Below, one piece after another: positions 17,616 through 26,760 of a stretch of DNA of 64,000 nucleotides (its first letter is position 1; each line of letters opens with the position of its first letter). Both the position numbers and the translations under genes were made by a program. The DNA is from Caballeronia jiangsuensis (GTDB lineage Bacteria > Pseudomonadota > Gammaproteobacteria > Burkholderiales > Burkholderiaceae): contig JFHF01000018.1 of the NCBI GenBank assembly GCA_000648925.1, positions 62,001 to 126,000 of the forward strand, read 5' to 3'. The notes under the pieces are model-generated. The model saw only the letters and a program-made list of their open reading frames with translations, was not told the origin of the DNA and did no database searches.

Positions 17616-18646
17616 GAGTTTTCGGGATCCGCGGCGGGCCCGTGCGAACCCGCGTCCGGCGTGCCACTGGCGCGCGCCTGAGCGATATCCCGCTCCCGTA
17701 TTTGCTCACCCATCCATTCCTGCCACGCGCGAAGCAGTCGATGAACGGAGATCGTCTGCTGAAATCCGAGCCATTGCCCGACGCGATCGGGGTCCGTTCC
17801 GTCCTCGAAATGTTCCGCGGCGTAGGTGTTGCGCAACGTCTGCGGACTCGCCCGCGCGACGCGTGACGCAGCGATGCCGGACGCGGCCACGACTGCGTCG
17901 ATCGCGCGCAGCATCGTCGCCTTATGCATGGAGCGCCCCGACGGCGCCGCCGGGAACAGCAACTCGCCCGCGAGATCCGCCGTCTTGCGCTCGCTGATCC
18001 AGTTGTCGAGCAATTCGATGGCGAACGGCGCGAGCCGCGCTTGCCGTATCAGCAGCGGATTCGCCGCATCGACGGTGATGTACGGCGCGCCCGCCGCGTA
18101 GCAGTCGACGGTCAACTGCGCCGCTTCGCCCGTTTTCACGCCTCCGCCCAGAAATACGGCGACCAGCGCCCGGTCGCGCCGCTCGCGCCAGCGCTGCGCG
18201 CCCGGCAAGGCGCCCATCGGCGAAAACAGATGCGCGACGAGCAGCGCGCGCTCGTCGTGAGTCAGAAATCCGGTCGGCTCGTTGTCGCGCGCCTTGCGCC
18301 ATGCCGCGTCGCCGTCCTGGGCGATGAATCGCGCCGGGTTCGTGGCCGCCGATTCCACTTCCCGCACGTGATCCAGCACGCGCTCGATCAGTCTCAGGTA
18401 GCGCATTCGCTGCGGACGCCGAATGTCCAGTTGCGCGACGAACTGCTCGATGACGGGACGTTGCACCGTATGCAGCGTCGCGCGCTTCGCGGCCAGCCAT
18501 TCGAGAAAGTTGCCCCACTGCGCGCGATACACATCGGCCGATGACGCCCGGAACGACTGTTGGGCGAGCCATGCATCGAATGCGGCGTGCGGATCGGCCT
18601 GCCAGTCGGCGCGCTGTTGGTCGAAGAGATCGGAAGTGTTCGGCAT
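17606..18646 (-). CDS. Tyrosine-recombinase-like protein lacking catalytic residues
   Basis: A 346-residue protein with the two-domain plan of tyrosine recombinases: an N-terminal SAM-like core-binding domain (SADVYRAQWGNFLEWLAAKRAT...) and a catalytic-fold domain (RRDRALVAVFLGGGVKTGEAAQL...SPQTLRNTYAAEHFEDG...). Against XerC-type consensus, box I Arg is Lys171, the HxxR His is Gln269 (Arg272 kept), the LGH His is Phe295, and Leu304 stands where the nucleophilic Tyr should be. It is therefore probably not a recombinase but a DNA-binding derivative. The last seven residues (DPENSHL) are encoded by an origin iteron, and a second iteron lies at codons for GEQIRE. It sits at the chromid origin, convergent with kfrA. 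Confidence 0.8.
   Translation of the reverse strand: MPNTSDLFDQQRADWQADPHAAFDAWLAQQSFRASSADVYRAQWGNFLEWLAAKRATLHTVQRPVIEQFVAQLDIRRPQRMRYLRLIERVLDHVREVESAATNPARFIAQDGDAAWRKARDNEPTGFLTHDERALLVAHLFSPMGALPGAQRWRERRDRALVAVFLGGGVKTGEAAQLTVDCYAAGAPYITVDAANPLLIRQARLAPFAIELLDNWISERKTADLAGELLFPAAPSGRSMHKATMLRAIDAVVAASGIAASRVARASPQTLRNTYAAEHFEDGTDPDRVGQWLGFQQTISVHRLLRAWQEWMGEQIRERDIAQARASGTPDAGSHGPAADPENSHL
17611..17627 (-). repeat. Iteron copy at the kfrA/recombinase junction
   Basis: The minus strand reads TCCCG-AAAACT-CTCACC, an exact core match in reversed orientation relative to the origin field. It overlaps the kfrA stop codon and encodes the C-terminus of the convergent recombinase-like protein. 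Confidence 0.8.
17694..17710 (+). repeat. Iteron copy inside the recombinase-like gene
   Basis: TCCCG-TATTTG-CTCACC, an exact core match in the orientation of the origin field, 83 bp from the previous copy and wholly within coding sequence of the recombinase-like gene. Confidence 0.78.
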
Positions 18647-18831
18647 GGTGTCAGAAGGCGCGTTGCGCGCTGTGTTGCACTGCGCACAGGGTCGGGCTTC
18701 GAGCGCCGAACGTCAAGCGGAGGTGTTCGCCGAAGTGTCGATCACTGTCTTGCCGCGGAGGTGTTTCGTCACTACTGTCATTCATACGGCTTCCTTCCAC
18801 CCGCAAGCAAAAGAGCAAGAAGGAGTGAGCG

Positions 18832-20256
18832 ATGGCCCGGCAATCCTGGCAGGAGCGCCGCGCGTTGGGACGCGCCGCGCGTGAGCGCACGCCGCGCGGC
18901 GCGCACGATGCGATTGGCGACGTCGATCGCGATCCCATCGAACTATTGCGGATGAGCAGCCAAGGTCGTGTCGATGCGCTGATTCCCTTGCGCTACGGCC
19001 GCATGCTGGTTTCGCCGTTCACTTTCTATCGCGGGAGCGCGATCTTGCAGGCGCATGATCTGGCCACTACGCCTGACAGCGGCATCGCGATCCAGATTTG
19101 CGGCGACTGTCATTTGTCCAACTTCGGCGGCTTCGCGACGCCCGAGCGCGCGCTCATCTTCGATCTCAACGACTTCGACGAAACCGCGCTCGGCCCCTGG
19201 GAGTGGGATTTGAAACGACTCGTCGCGAGTTTCGCGATCGCCGGCCGCCATCTCGGCCACGGCGATCTCGCCGCCGACGAGTTCGCGTTTCTCGCCGCGC
19301 GCAGCTATCAGACGCATCTACGCGCATACGCGGAAATGAGCGTGCTCGATCTCTGGTACGAGCGCATCACCTTCGATCGCATGTACGACGCCGTGCAGAA
19401 CGAAGACGCGCGGCGGCGGATCAAGCGCGGAATCGAACGGGCTTCGCGCCGTACGCACGAAACGATGCTGCCGAAACTCGCCGAGCGAACCGGCGACGCG
19501 TGGCGCATCCGCGATGCGCCGCCTGCCGTGTTCCACATTCGCGGCCTGAGCACGCTGATCGACAAAAACGATGGCTGGATGACGCTGAAAGGCAGCCCAC
19601 AGGAGATTTTCGGGGCGCTCATTCTGAATTACGTGGCCACGCTGACGCCGGAGCGCGCGAGGCTGCTATCGCAATTTACGTTGCAGGACGTCGCGTTCAA
19701 GGTGGTGGGCGTGGGCAGCGTCGGCACGCGTTGCCTCGTTTTGTTGCTCACCGATCACCAGGACAAACCACTTTTCCTGCAGATGAAGGAGGCATCGACG
19801 TCGGTTGTCGCGAGATACGCGAACCTTGCGAGAGACGCCGACGATTCCGGCCACGATGGTCAGCGCGTCGTGCACGGACAACGGCTGATGCAGGCGGCCA
19901 CCGATCCGTTCCTCGGCTGGGCGACGGGGCCTCTCGGACGTACGCTCTACATCCGTCAGTTGCGCGACATGAAGATTTCCCCCGAACTCGAAACGTTCAG
20001 CGACGATGCCTTTCGCGAATACGCTGCACTCTGCGGCTGGGCGCTTGCCCGTGCGCACGCGAAATCGGGTGGACGCGCGTCTGACATTTCGGGCTATCTC
20101 GGCAACGGCGACCGTATGGCGGATGTGCTCGTGCGCTACGGCCGCGCGTACGCGGATCAGGTGGAAAAGGATTACGAGGTGTTTCGCGCCGCGTGTCGGG
20201 ACGGCAGGCTCGAAGCGCGTTCCGATGCGGATATGTCGGCGGACTTTGCGCCCTGA
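18832..20256 (+). CDS. DUF2252 family protein (kinase-like fold)
   Basis: A 474-residue member of the DUF2252 family. It carries GDCHLSNFGG (residues 91-100) and NDFDETALGPWEWDLKRL (from 113), which resemble the catalytic HGDxHxxN and DFD motifs of aminoglycoside-phosphotransferase-type kinases, so a small-molecule kinase activity is plausible but unproven. No signal peptide or membrane helix. AAGGAG stands 8 nt before the ATG. The 185 bp before it, shared with the divergent recombinase-like gene, show no strong motif. Confidence 0.85.
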   Translation: MARQSWQERRALGRAARERTPRGAHDAIGDVDRDPIELLRMSSQGRVDALIPLRYGRMLVSPFTFYRGSAILQAHDLATTPDSGIAIQICGDCHLSNFGGFATPERALIFDLNDFDETALGPWEWDLKRLVASFAIAGRHLGHGDLAADEFAFLAARSYQTHLRAYAEMSVLDLWYERITFDRMYDAVQNEDARRRIKRGIERASRRTHETMLPKLAERTGDAWRIRDAPPAVFHIRGLSTLIDKNDGWMTLKGSPQEIFGALILNYVATLTPERARLLSQFTLQDVAFKVVGVGSVGTRCLVLLLTDHQDKPLFLQMKEASTSVVARYANLARDADDSGHDGQRVVHGQRLMQAATDPFLGWATGPLGRTLYIRQLRDMKISPELETFSDDAFREYAALCGWALARAHAKSGGRASDISGYLGNGDRMADVLVRYGRAYADQVEKDYEVFRAACRDGRLEARSDADMSADFAP

Positions 20257-20323
20257 AGCTATTCGATGCCGGAAGAGATGAACCAAGGCACGCGGTTCTC
20301 GCCGCGTGCCGGGCGGGTGCGCG

Positions 20324-20680
20324 TCAATGCGCGGCGATGACGGCTTGCGGTTGTCGCTGTCGGGCCGCGCGCTCGTAGGCGTCCACGGCGAAGCCGAAAA
20401 CGGCGGGCAAGGCATCGGACGATGCGACGTCGACTACGTCGTCGGTTTCGGGGAAATGGAAGTCGTCGGGACGCGCGAACAGTTCGCGCAATGCGGCTTC
20501 GTGCCGCCCGGCAAATCCGAGGTCCGCCACAGCCTCGGCCTCGATCGCATGCAGCAGCCGCCACGTCAACGGCACGCCTTTGTCGATGTAACGCCCCGCT
20601 ATCTGCCGCGTGATCTGCTCCAGGTCACGCACAGCGCGGGCAAACTGTCTCCTGCTGAGATTCTCGCCATTCGACTCCAT
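20324..20680 (-). CDS. Small hypothetical protein under a LexA box
   Basis: A 118-residue, mostly helical, soluble protein that I do not recognise. The N-terminal half is basic and helical (RRQFARAVRDLEQITRQIAGRYIDKG), and there is an acidic segment around residues 70-88 (ARPDDFHFPETDDVVDVASS). The start at 20680 has GGGGGTG upstream. Its main interest is a near-perfect LexA/SOS box 32-51 bp upstream on its promoter side, implying DNA-damage induction. It lies about 4 kb from the chromid origin. Function unknown. Confidence 0.65.
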   Translation of the reverse strand: MESNGENLSRRQFARAVRDLEQITRQIAGRYIDKGVPLTWRLLHAIEAEAVADLGFAGRHEAALRELFARPDDFHFPETDDVVDVASSDALPAVFGFAVDAYERAARQRQPQAVIAAH

Positions 20681-20711
20681 GATTCACCCCCTTCGCCAAC
20701 TGGTCTTATTG

Positions 20712-20731
20712 TACTGTATAAACATACAGTA
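20712..20731. promoter_or_regulatory. LexA (SOS) box
   Basis: TACTGTATAAACATACAGTA, containing CTGT-N8-ACAG (20714-20729) with extended TA/TA flanks, matches the proteobacterial LexA consensus. It overlaps a TACAAT -10-like hexamer read on the minus strand and sits upstream of the 118-residue gene. Confidence 0.8.
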
Positions 20732-20946
20732 CTTGTTGCAATGAAACTAGCGTCGCGCTACTCGACCCGGGTGTATGTGCGATTCCGCCTACGTGCGTTT
20801 CAGACATCCGCTGCTATGCGTGCCGGCTAACGAAGCGCATCGTAGAACCATGCTTAGGAAATCCCCTGAGCGGAACGCGCAGACACTACTGCGTTCGTTC
20901 GACGGCACTGCGCGGCCAACAGCGCTGAAACCACGGGAGAACTGAC

Positions 20947-21132
20947 ATGAACAAGGATCAAGTCGAAGGCGTCGGCAAGCAGGTGAAGGGCAAGATCAAC
21001 GAGGGCGTCGGGAAAGTGACCGGCGACAAGGCTCAGGAAGCCAAGGGCGATCTGCAACAGGCTGCGGGCAAGGTCCAGAAGGGTGTGGGCGATGCGCGCG
21101 AAGATCTGAAGGACGCAGTGAAGAAGCCGTAA
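20947..21132 (+). CDS. CsbD-like stress protein
   Basis: A 61-residue CsbD-family protein (MNKDQVEGVGKQVKGKINEG, then VGKVTGDKAQEAKGD), small, hydrophilic and highly charged. The family is induced by general stress and has no defined biochemical function. GGGAGA precedes the ATG, and a strong terminator hairpin follows. Confidence 0.88.
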   Translation: MNKDQVEGVGKQVKGKINEGVGKVTGDKAQEAKGDLQQAAGKVQKGVGDAREDLKDAVKKP

Positions 21133-21171
21133 GTCAGGCGCATAAGCGCCGCGATGGCGGCGCTGCTTAAG

Positions 21172-21202
21172 GCGGGACGCACTCGACCTGCGTCCCGCTT
21201 TT
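21172..21202 (+). terminator. Rho-independent terminator after csbD
   Basis: GCGGGACGCA, a 7-nt loop, TGCGTCCCGC and then TTTT. A classical intrinsic terminator 40 bp after the CsbD stop. Confidence 0.85.
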
Positions 21203-21217
21203 CATTTCGGACGGCGA

Positions 21218-21237
21218 GACTTTGTGCGCATAAAGTC
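21218..21237. repeat. parS-like palindrome 5 (one mismatch)
   Basis: GACTTTGTGCGCATAAAGTC differs from the perfect site 2 at a single position in the left arm. It lies between the csbD terminator and the end of the XRE-cupin gene. Confidence 0.72.
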
Positions 21238-21254
21238 GCCTGGGCGGCACCGCG

Positions 21255-21857
21255 TCAGCCGTGAATCACCACCAGAAGCGCCTTGGCGTCGGCGCGACCC
21301 ACGTTGCGGATCGCGTGCGCTTCGTCCGCTGCGTAACGTGCCGTTTCTCCCGCTTTGAGCCGGCGCGTCGCACCCGACGCATCCACTTCGATCGATCCAT
21401 TGAGCACCGTTAGATGCTCACGCGTTCCCGGCTCGTGCGCATTCGATGTGAGCGCAGCGCCCGATTGCAGCGTGAGTTCGTACCATTCGAACTTGCCGGC
21501 GAGTTCTATCGGTCCCCACACGCGCAGTTGATAGCCACCGTTATCGCCAGTCAGCGTCGGTATTTCATGCGGCCCTGCGACCCGGATCGCTTCAACGGGC
21601 CGTTGCTGCGCAAACAATTGATCCAGGCTGATGCCAAGCGCGTTGGTCAGCCGCCACGCGACCGCGATCGTCGGATTCGCCTTGTCGCGTTCGATTTCCG
21701 AAAGCATCGACTTCGACACGCCCGCCGCCCTCGATAGATCGTCGAGCGTCAGCTTTCGCTCACTGCGCAGACGTTGAATGATCTCTCCGACGCGCGGTGG
21801 CGTTGCGCCTGCTCCCGCGAGATCGCTCGCTTTTCCTTCTGAACCCGTGCTTGCCAT
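21255..21857 (-). CDS. XRE-family regulator with cupin domain
   Basis: A 200-residue two-domain regulator: an N-terminal HTH_3 ([50 protein letters not shown]) and a C-terminal cupin ([21 protein letters not shown]). This architecture typically senses small metabolites. It is divergent from the threonine catabolic genes, and a large nested palindrome in the shared promoter region is its likely operator, so it probably controls kbl-tdh and itself. Confidence 0.85.
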   Translation of the reverse strand: MASTGSEGKASDLAGAGATPPRVGEIIQRLRSERKLTLDDLSRAAGVSKSMLSEIERDKANPTIAVAWRLTNALGISLDQLFAQQRPVEAIRVAGPHEIPTLTGDNGGYQLRVWGPIELAGKFEWYELTLQSGAALTSNAHEPGTREHLTVLNGSIEVDASGATRRLKAGETARYAADEAHAIRNVGRADAKALLVVIHG

Positions 21858-21888
21858 GAATCGATCAATCCCTTAAAGTGTTCGGCAT

Positions 21889-21924
21889 ATCGGAAATACG
21901 TTCGAAATATCGAACGTGTCCGAT
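21889..21924. promoter_or_regulatory. Nested palindromic operator between the XRE-cupin gene and kbl
   Basis: Inner arms are ACGTTCGA-AATA-TCGAACGT (21898-21917). Outer arms are ATCGGA (21889-21894) and TCCGAT (21919-21924). Both sets are exact inverted repeats. Best explained as the binding site of the adjacent XRE-cupin dimer controlling both directions. Confidence 0.7.
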
Positions 21925-22010
21925 GCGATGAATGCACTATAACAGGGCTATGGGCCGCTTGCGGACGCTGCGCGGTCGAACACCACGATCAGCTCAAAAC
22001 AAGGATTGCG

Positions 22011-23213
<1,203 letters not shown>

Positions 23214-23227
23214 GCAGCCCCGCCGCC

Positions 23228-23245
23228 GACTTTATGCGCATAAAC
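23228..23245. repeat. parS palindrome 6 between kbl and tdh
   Basis: GACTTTATGCGCATAAAC, in the 102-bp gap of the threonine operon, about 11 kb right of parB. With site 1 it marks the outer limits of the parS cluster seen in this window. Confidence 0.8.
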
Positions 23246-23315
23246 CCAGGGACCGGACCACGAGCCCGCGACCGTCGAAGCAGCACCACGAAGACCATAC
23301 GTCAGGATCAACGCA

Positions 23316-24347
23316 ATGAAAGCCCTCGCCAAACTCGAACGTGCACCCGGCCTTACCTTGACGCGCGTGAAGCGGCCTGAAGTCGGCCACAACGACGTTC
23401 TCATCCGTATCCGCAAGACAGCGATCTGCGGCACTGACATCCACATCTGGAAATGGGACGACTGGGCACAGAAGACGATTCCTGTGCCGATGCATGTCGG
23501 GCACGAGTACGTCGGCGAGATCGTCGAGATGGGTCAGGAAGTGCGCGGGTTCGCCATCGGCGATCGCGTGTCCGGTGAAGGCCATATTACGTGCGGCTTC
23601 TGTCGCAACTGTCGCGCGGGCCGTCGTCATCTGTGCCGCAACACGGTCGGCGTCGGCGTGGACCGCGAAGGCGCCTTTGCCGAATTTCTCGTGATTCCGG
23701 CGTTCAACGCGTTCAAGATTCCGCCCGATATTTCCGACGACCTCGCCGCTATCTTCGATCCGTTCGGCAACGCGACGCACACGGCCCTTTCGTTCAATCT
23801 CGTCGGCGAGGATGTGCTGATCACCGGTGCAGGACCGATCGGCGTGATGGCCGCCGCGATCGCGCGGCATGTCGGCGCGCGCAATGTCGTCATCACTGAC
23901 GTCAACGACTATCGCCTCGAACTCGCCCGCAAGATGGGCGCGACGCGCGCGGTCAACGTGGCGAACGAAGACCTGCGCGACGTGATGAGTGAACTCGGAA
24001 TGACCGAGGGCTTCGACGTAGGTCTGGAAATGTCCGGCGTGCCGAGCGCGTTCACGGCGATGCTCGAATCGATGAATCACGGCGGCAAGGTCGCGCTGCT
24101 CGGCATTCCGCCCGCGCAGACCGCGATCGACTGGAATCAGGTGATTTTCAAGGGCCTCGAAATCAAAGGCATTTACGGACGGGAGATGTTCGAGACCTGG
24201 TACAAGATGGTCGCGATGCTGCAAAGCGGCCTCGATCTATCGCCGATCCTCACGCACACTTTTCCCGTCGACGACTATCAGCAGGCGTTCGACACCATGC
24301 TGTCCGGAAACAGCGGCAAGGTCGTCCTCGACTGGACCGCGGCCTGA
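23316..24347 (+). CDS. tdh: L-threonine 3-dehydrogenase
   Basis: A 343-residue zinc-dependent medium-chain dehydrogenase that oxidises L-threonine to 2-amino-3-ketobutyrate with NAD+, feeding Kbl. Visible features are the catalytic-zinc [13 protein letters not shown] and GHEYVGEI, the structural-zinc cluster [15 protein letters not shown], and the Rossmann-fold [13 protein letters not shown]. Length is typical for Tdh. Same operon as kbl. Confidence 0.95.
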   Translation: MKALAKLERAPGLTLTRVKRPEVGHNDVLIRIRKTAICGTDIHIWKWDDWAQKTIPVPMHVGHEYVGEIVEMGQEVRGFAIGDRVSGEGHITCGFCRNCRAGRRHLCRNTVGVGVDREGAFAEFLVIPAFNAFKIPPDISDDLAAIFDPFGNATHTALSFNLVGEDVLITGAGPIGVMAAAIARHVGARNVVITDVNDYRLELARKMGATRAVNVANEDLRDVMSELGMTEGFDVGLEMSGVPSAFTAMLESMNHGGKVALLGIPPAQTAIDWNQVIFKGLEIKGIYGREMFETWYKMVAMLQSGLDLSPILTHTFPVDDYQQAFDTMLSGNSGKVVLDWTAA

Positions 24348-24357
24348 GCGCCGCGCG

Positions 24358-24996
24358 TCATTGAGCAGCATCAGCCGGCGCTTTCGAAAATTCGGCCTGA
24401 ATGGCGACGTGCACATCGTCGCCGACAGCCGGATACCACGTCGTCAATCCGAACTGCGCGCGGCTGAAATGTCCGTCGGCGGAAAAGCCCAACGTTTCCT
24501 GCTTCGTTAGCGGATTGACCGCGTGGCCGTTGAACGTCACGTTCAGCGTCACCGGCTTCGTCGTGCCGCGTATCGTCAGATCGCCGGTCAGTACGCCTTT
24601 GTCGTCGCCCGTGCGCTGGAAAGCCGTGCTGACGAACACGATGCTCGGATAACGCTCGACATCGAACATGTCGGGCCCTTTCACCATGCGATCGAGCAGC
24701 GGCACGTTGGTGTTGACGCTCGACGCGTCGATGGTCGTTCGCACCGAGCTTCCGGACATTCCGTCCGCATTCCAGTCCAGTTGCGCAGTCGTCTTGTCGA
24801 ATCGGATGACGAAGCGCGAGTAGTGAAAATGATCGACGTCGAAGCTTACGTTCCAGTGATGCGGATCGAGTTGATAACGCCCCGGCGGCACGCTCGATTC
24901 GCTCGACGACACATGATGCGTGACGACCTGCAGCGGCGTGCACGCCGTCAATGCAACCGCCGCCAGAAAAAGAACGAGACGCTTATAGACGTTCAT
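24358..24996 (-). CDS. YceI-family lipoprotein
   Basis: A 212-residue YceI-like protein with an N-terminal lipoprotein signal (LFLAAVALTAC, lipobox Cys at about residue 19), followed by the lipocalin-like YceI domain (GRYQLDPHHWNVSFDVDHFHYSRF...LTIRGTTKPVTLNVTFNG). These proteins bind isoprenoid-like lipids in the periplasm. The ATG at 24996 puts the signal peptide at the N-terminus; a longer in-frame reading exists but would bury it. Converges with tdh. Confidence 0.87.
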   Translation of the reverse strand: MNVYKRLVLFLAAVALTACTPLQVVTHHVSSSESSVPPGRYQLDPHHWNVSFDVDHFHYSRFVIRFDKTTAQLDWNADGMSGSSVRTTIDASSVNTNVPLLDRMVKGPDMFDVERYPSIVFVSTAFQRTGDDKGVLTGDLTIRGTTKPVTLNVTFNGHAVNPLTKQETLGFSADGHFSRAQFGLTTWYPAVGDDVHVAIQAEFSKAPADAAQ

Positions 24997-25175
24997 CGGG
25001 CTTTGCCTCGAATACGAAAAAAACTTCGACAAGTTTCGCCGAGATTCCAAAAACTTGCGCAAGCCGTCACGGGCTTTTCGTCAGCACACACGAAAATCGC
25101 GCGATCAGGTAGAGTTCGCCTCGACCTCCATCTCAAAAAAAGGCGCCATCGTAGACGCGCGATGGCGGAGAACCC

Positions 25176-25694
25176 ATGCGCACATGGCTGTCCCGTTTCC
25201 GAACCTTCCGCGCGCACCTGTTGACCGTTGCCGCCATCGCCGCGTCGGCCTGGGCGCCTGCCGCGCACGCGAGCTGGTGTGGCGACGGTTTCTGGCTCGA
25301 TGCGATGGTCGCATCGCATCACTTTCACCCGGACAAGGATTTCGAGCAGTTCAATCCCGGCATCGGCGCGGAATGCTGGGTCGCGCCGCAATGGGCGGTG
25401 ACGGGCGGCTACTTTCGCAACTCGCTGTCGAAGCCGTCGTTCTATGGCGGCGGTGTCTGGGGCCCGGACTTTCTTCACTGGAACTACGTCAGGCTCGCCG
25501 TCATGGCCGGCCTCATCTCCGGCTACGACTACGGCAGTTATGGCATCGGGCACAACCATACGGTCGGACCCGTGGCCGCGCCGCTCATCATGCTCGAATA
25601 CAAGCGCGTCGGCGCGAACATCATCCTGATTCCGCCGATTCCTTCGAGCGATCTTCCGTTCACGCTCGGCTTCATGCTCAGAGTAAAATTCTAG
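25176..25694 (+). CDS. Outer-membrane beta-barrel protein, PagP-like
   Basis: A 172-residue protein with a Sec signal peptide (cleavage after AHA, about residue 32), then alternating aromatic/hydrophobic strands and a C-terminal phenylalanine (FTLGFMLRVKF), as expected for an outer-membrane barrel. Size, the WVAPQWAVTGGYFRNS strand and the end sequence resemble lipid A palmitoyltransferase PagP and its relatives, but the catalytic His/Asp/Ser set cannot be assigned with certainty. If it is PagP-like it would modify the outer membrane. Its stop is 40 bp from the convergent LysR gene. Confidence 0.6.
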   Translation: MRTWLSRFRTFRAHLLTVAAIAASAWAPAAHASWCGDGFWLDAMVASHHFHPDKDFEQFNPGIGAECWVAPQWAVTGGYFRNSLSKPSFYGGGVWGPDFLHWNYVRLAVMAGLISGYDYGSYGIGHNHTVGPVAAPLIMLEYKRVGANIILIPPIPSSDLPFTLGFMLRVKF

Positions 25695-25733
25695 GGAATC
25701 CGAACTAAATCGACATGAGATGTTCGGCGCATG

Positions 25734-26633
25734 TCATTGCGAACGTGCCGCGTGTTGCAGGCATTCGAGCAACACCGTCGCTGCGGGCGTCAACGGACTA
25801 TCTCGCCGCGTCACGACTCTCACCGACACCGCGGGCAACGGATCGGCGATCGGAAAAATGGCGAGCCCTTCGCTGACCCACGAATGTTCGAGCAACGCGG
25901 CGGGCAGCGCGGCCAATACATCCGATCCGCGCAACAAGCCATGCGCGATGATGAAGCTCGGGCACTCGATCACGCGATTCGGCACCGTCAGACCGCGCTC
26001 CGCATACGAGTGAAGCAACGCCTGCGTCGAGCTTTCCGGCGACGGGTTCAGCAGCCACTCCGCATCCGATAGCTCCGCCAGCGACGTGCAGTGCCGCAAC
26101 GGATGATCCGCGCGCCCGACGATCGCCGAGCGGCTCTCATACAGTTCGATGTGATCGAACTCCGGCGCGAGATGCTCGGGCACGACGACCGCGACGACGA
26201 AGTCGAGCGTGCCGTCGCGCAAACGCGGCATGGCGACGCCCGGAAAGCCTTCGATGAAACTCACGCGCGCGTTCGGCATCTGCCGCCGGAACGCGCGATA
26301 CGCCTGCGGCAGTATCGATAGCGCGGCCATCGGCGTGATCGCCGCGCTTACGCTTCCCGAGCCCGCGCTTTTCATCTGCGTGATGTCGTCTTCGGCGCGG
26401 CGCATTTCGCTCACGATCAGATGCGCGCGCACGCGCAATTGCTGGCCGAACGCGGTCAACTGCACGCCGCGTGCCGTGCGCAGAATCAGCGGCACGCCGA
26501 GATCCTGCTCCAGTTCCTTGATCGCCTTCGTTAGCGCCGCCTGCGACAGATGCAGGCTGCGCGCGGCCGCGCGGATGCTGCCCTGCTCGGCGGTCGTCAG
26601 GAATGCGCGTATCTGGTGAATCTTCATGCTCAT
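25734..26633 (-). CDS. LysR-family regulator
   Basis: A 299-residue LysR regulator with the N-terminal wHTH MKIHQIRAFLTTAEQGSIRAAARSLHLSQAALTKAIKELEQDLG and a C-terminal type-2 periplasmic-binding-fold sensor. The ATG at 26633 has AGGTG 6 nt upstream; a GTG at 26642 is a weaker alternative. It is divergent from the M20 hydrolase/MFS pair and is its likely regulator; a GACT-N6-AGTC element (26661-26674) lies in the gap. Confidence 0.85.
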   Translation of the reverse strand: MSMKIHQIRAFLTTAEQGSIRAAARSLHLSQAALTKAIKELEQDLGVPLILRTARGVQLTAFGQQLRVRAHLIVSEMRRAEDDITQMKSAGSGSVSAAITPMAALSILPQAYRAFRRQMPNARVSFIEGFPGVAMPRLRDGTLDFVVAVVVPEHLAPEFDHIELYESRSAIVGRADHPLRHCTSLAELSDAEWLLNPSPESSTQALLHSYAERGLTVPNRVIECPSFIIAHGLLRGSDVLAALPAALLEHSWVSEGLAIFPIADPLPAVSVRVVTRRDSPLTPAATVLLECLQHAARSQ

Positions 26634-26760
26634 GAGCGACACCTAAGGGTTAGCACCGACGACTGATGGTAGTCACGCAATAAATTTACCGTCTTTTGGT
26701 TTGCTTTTCGGCTTTATATGCTTGGATCACGTTGATTTCGCATCGAGCAAGGAGTGTCAC

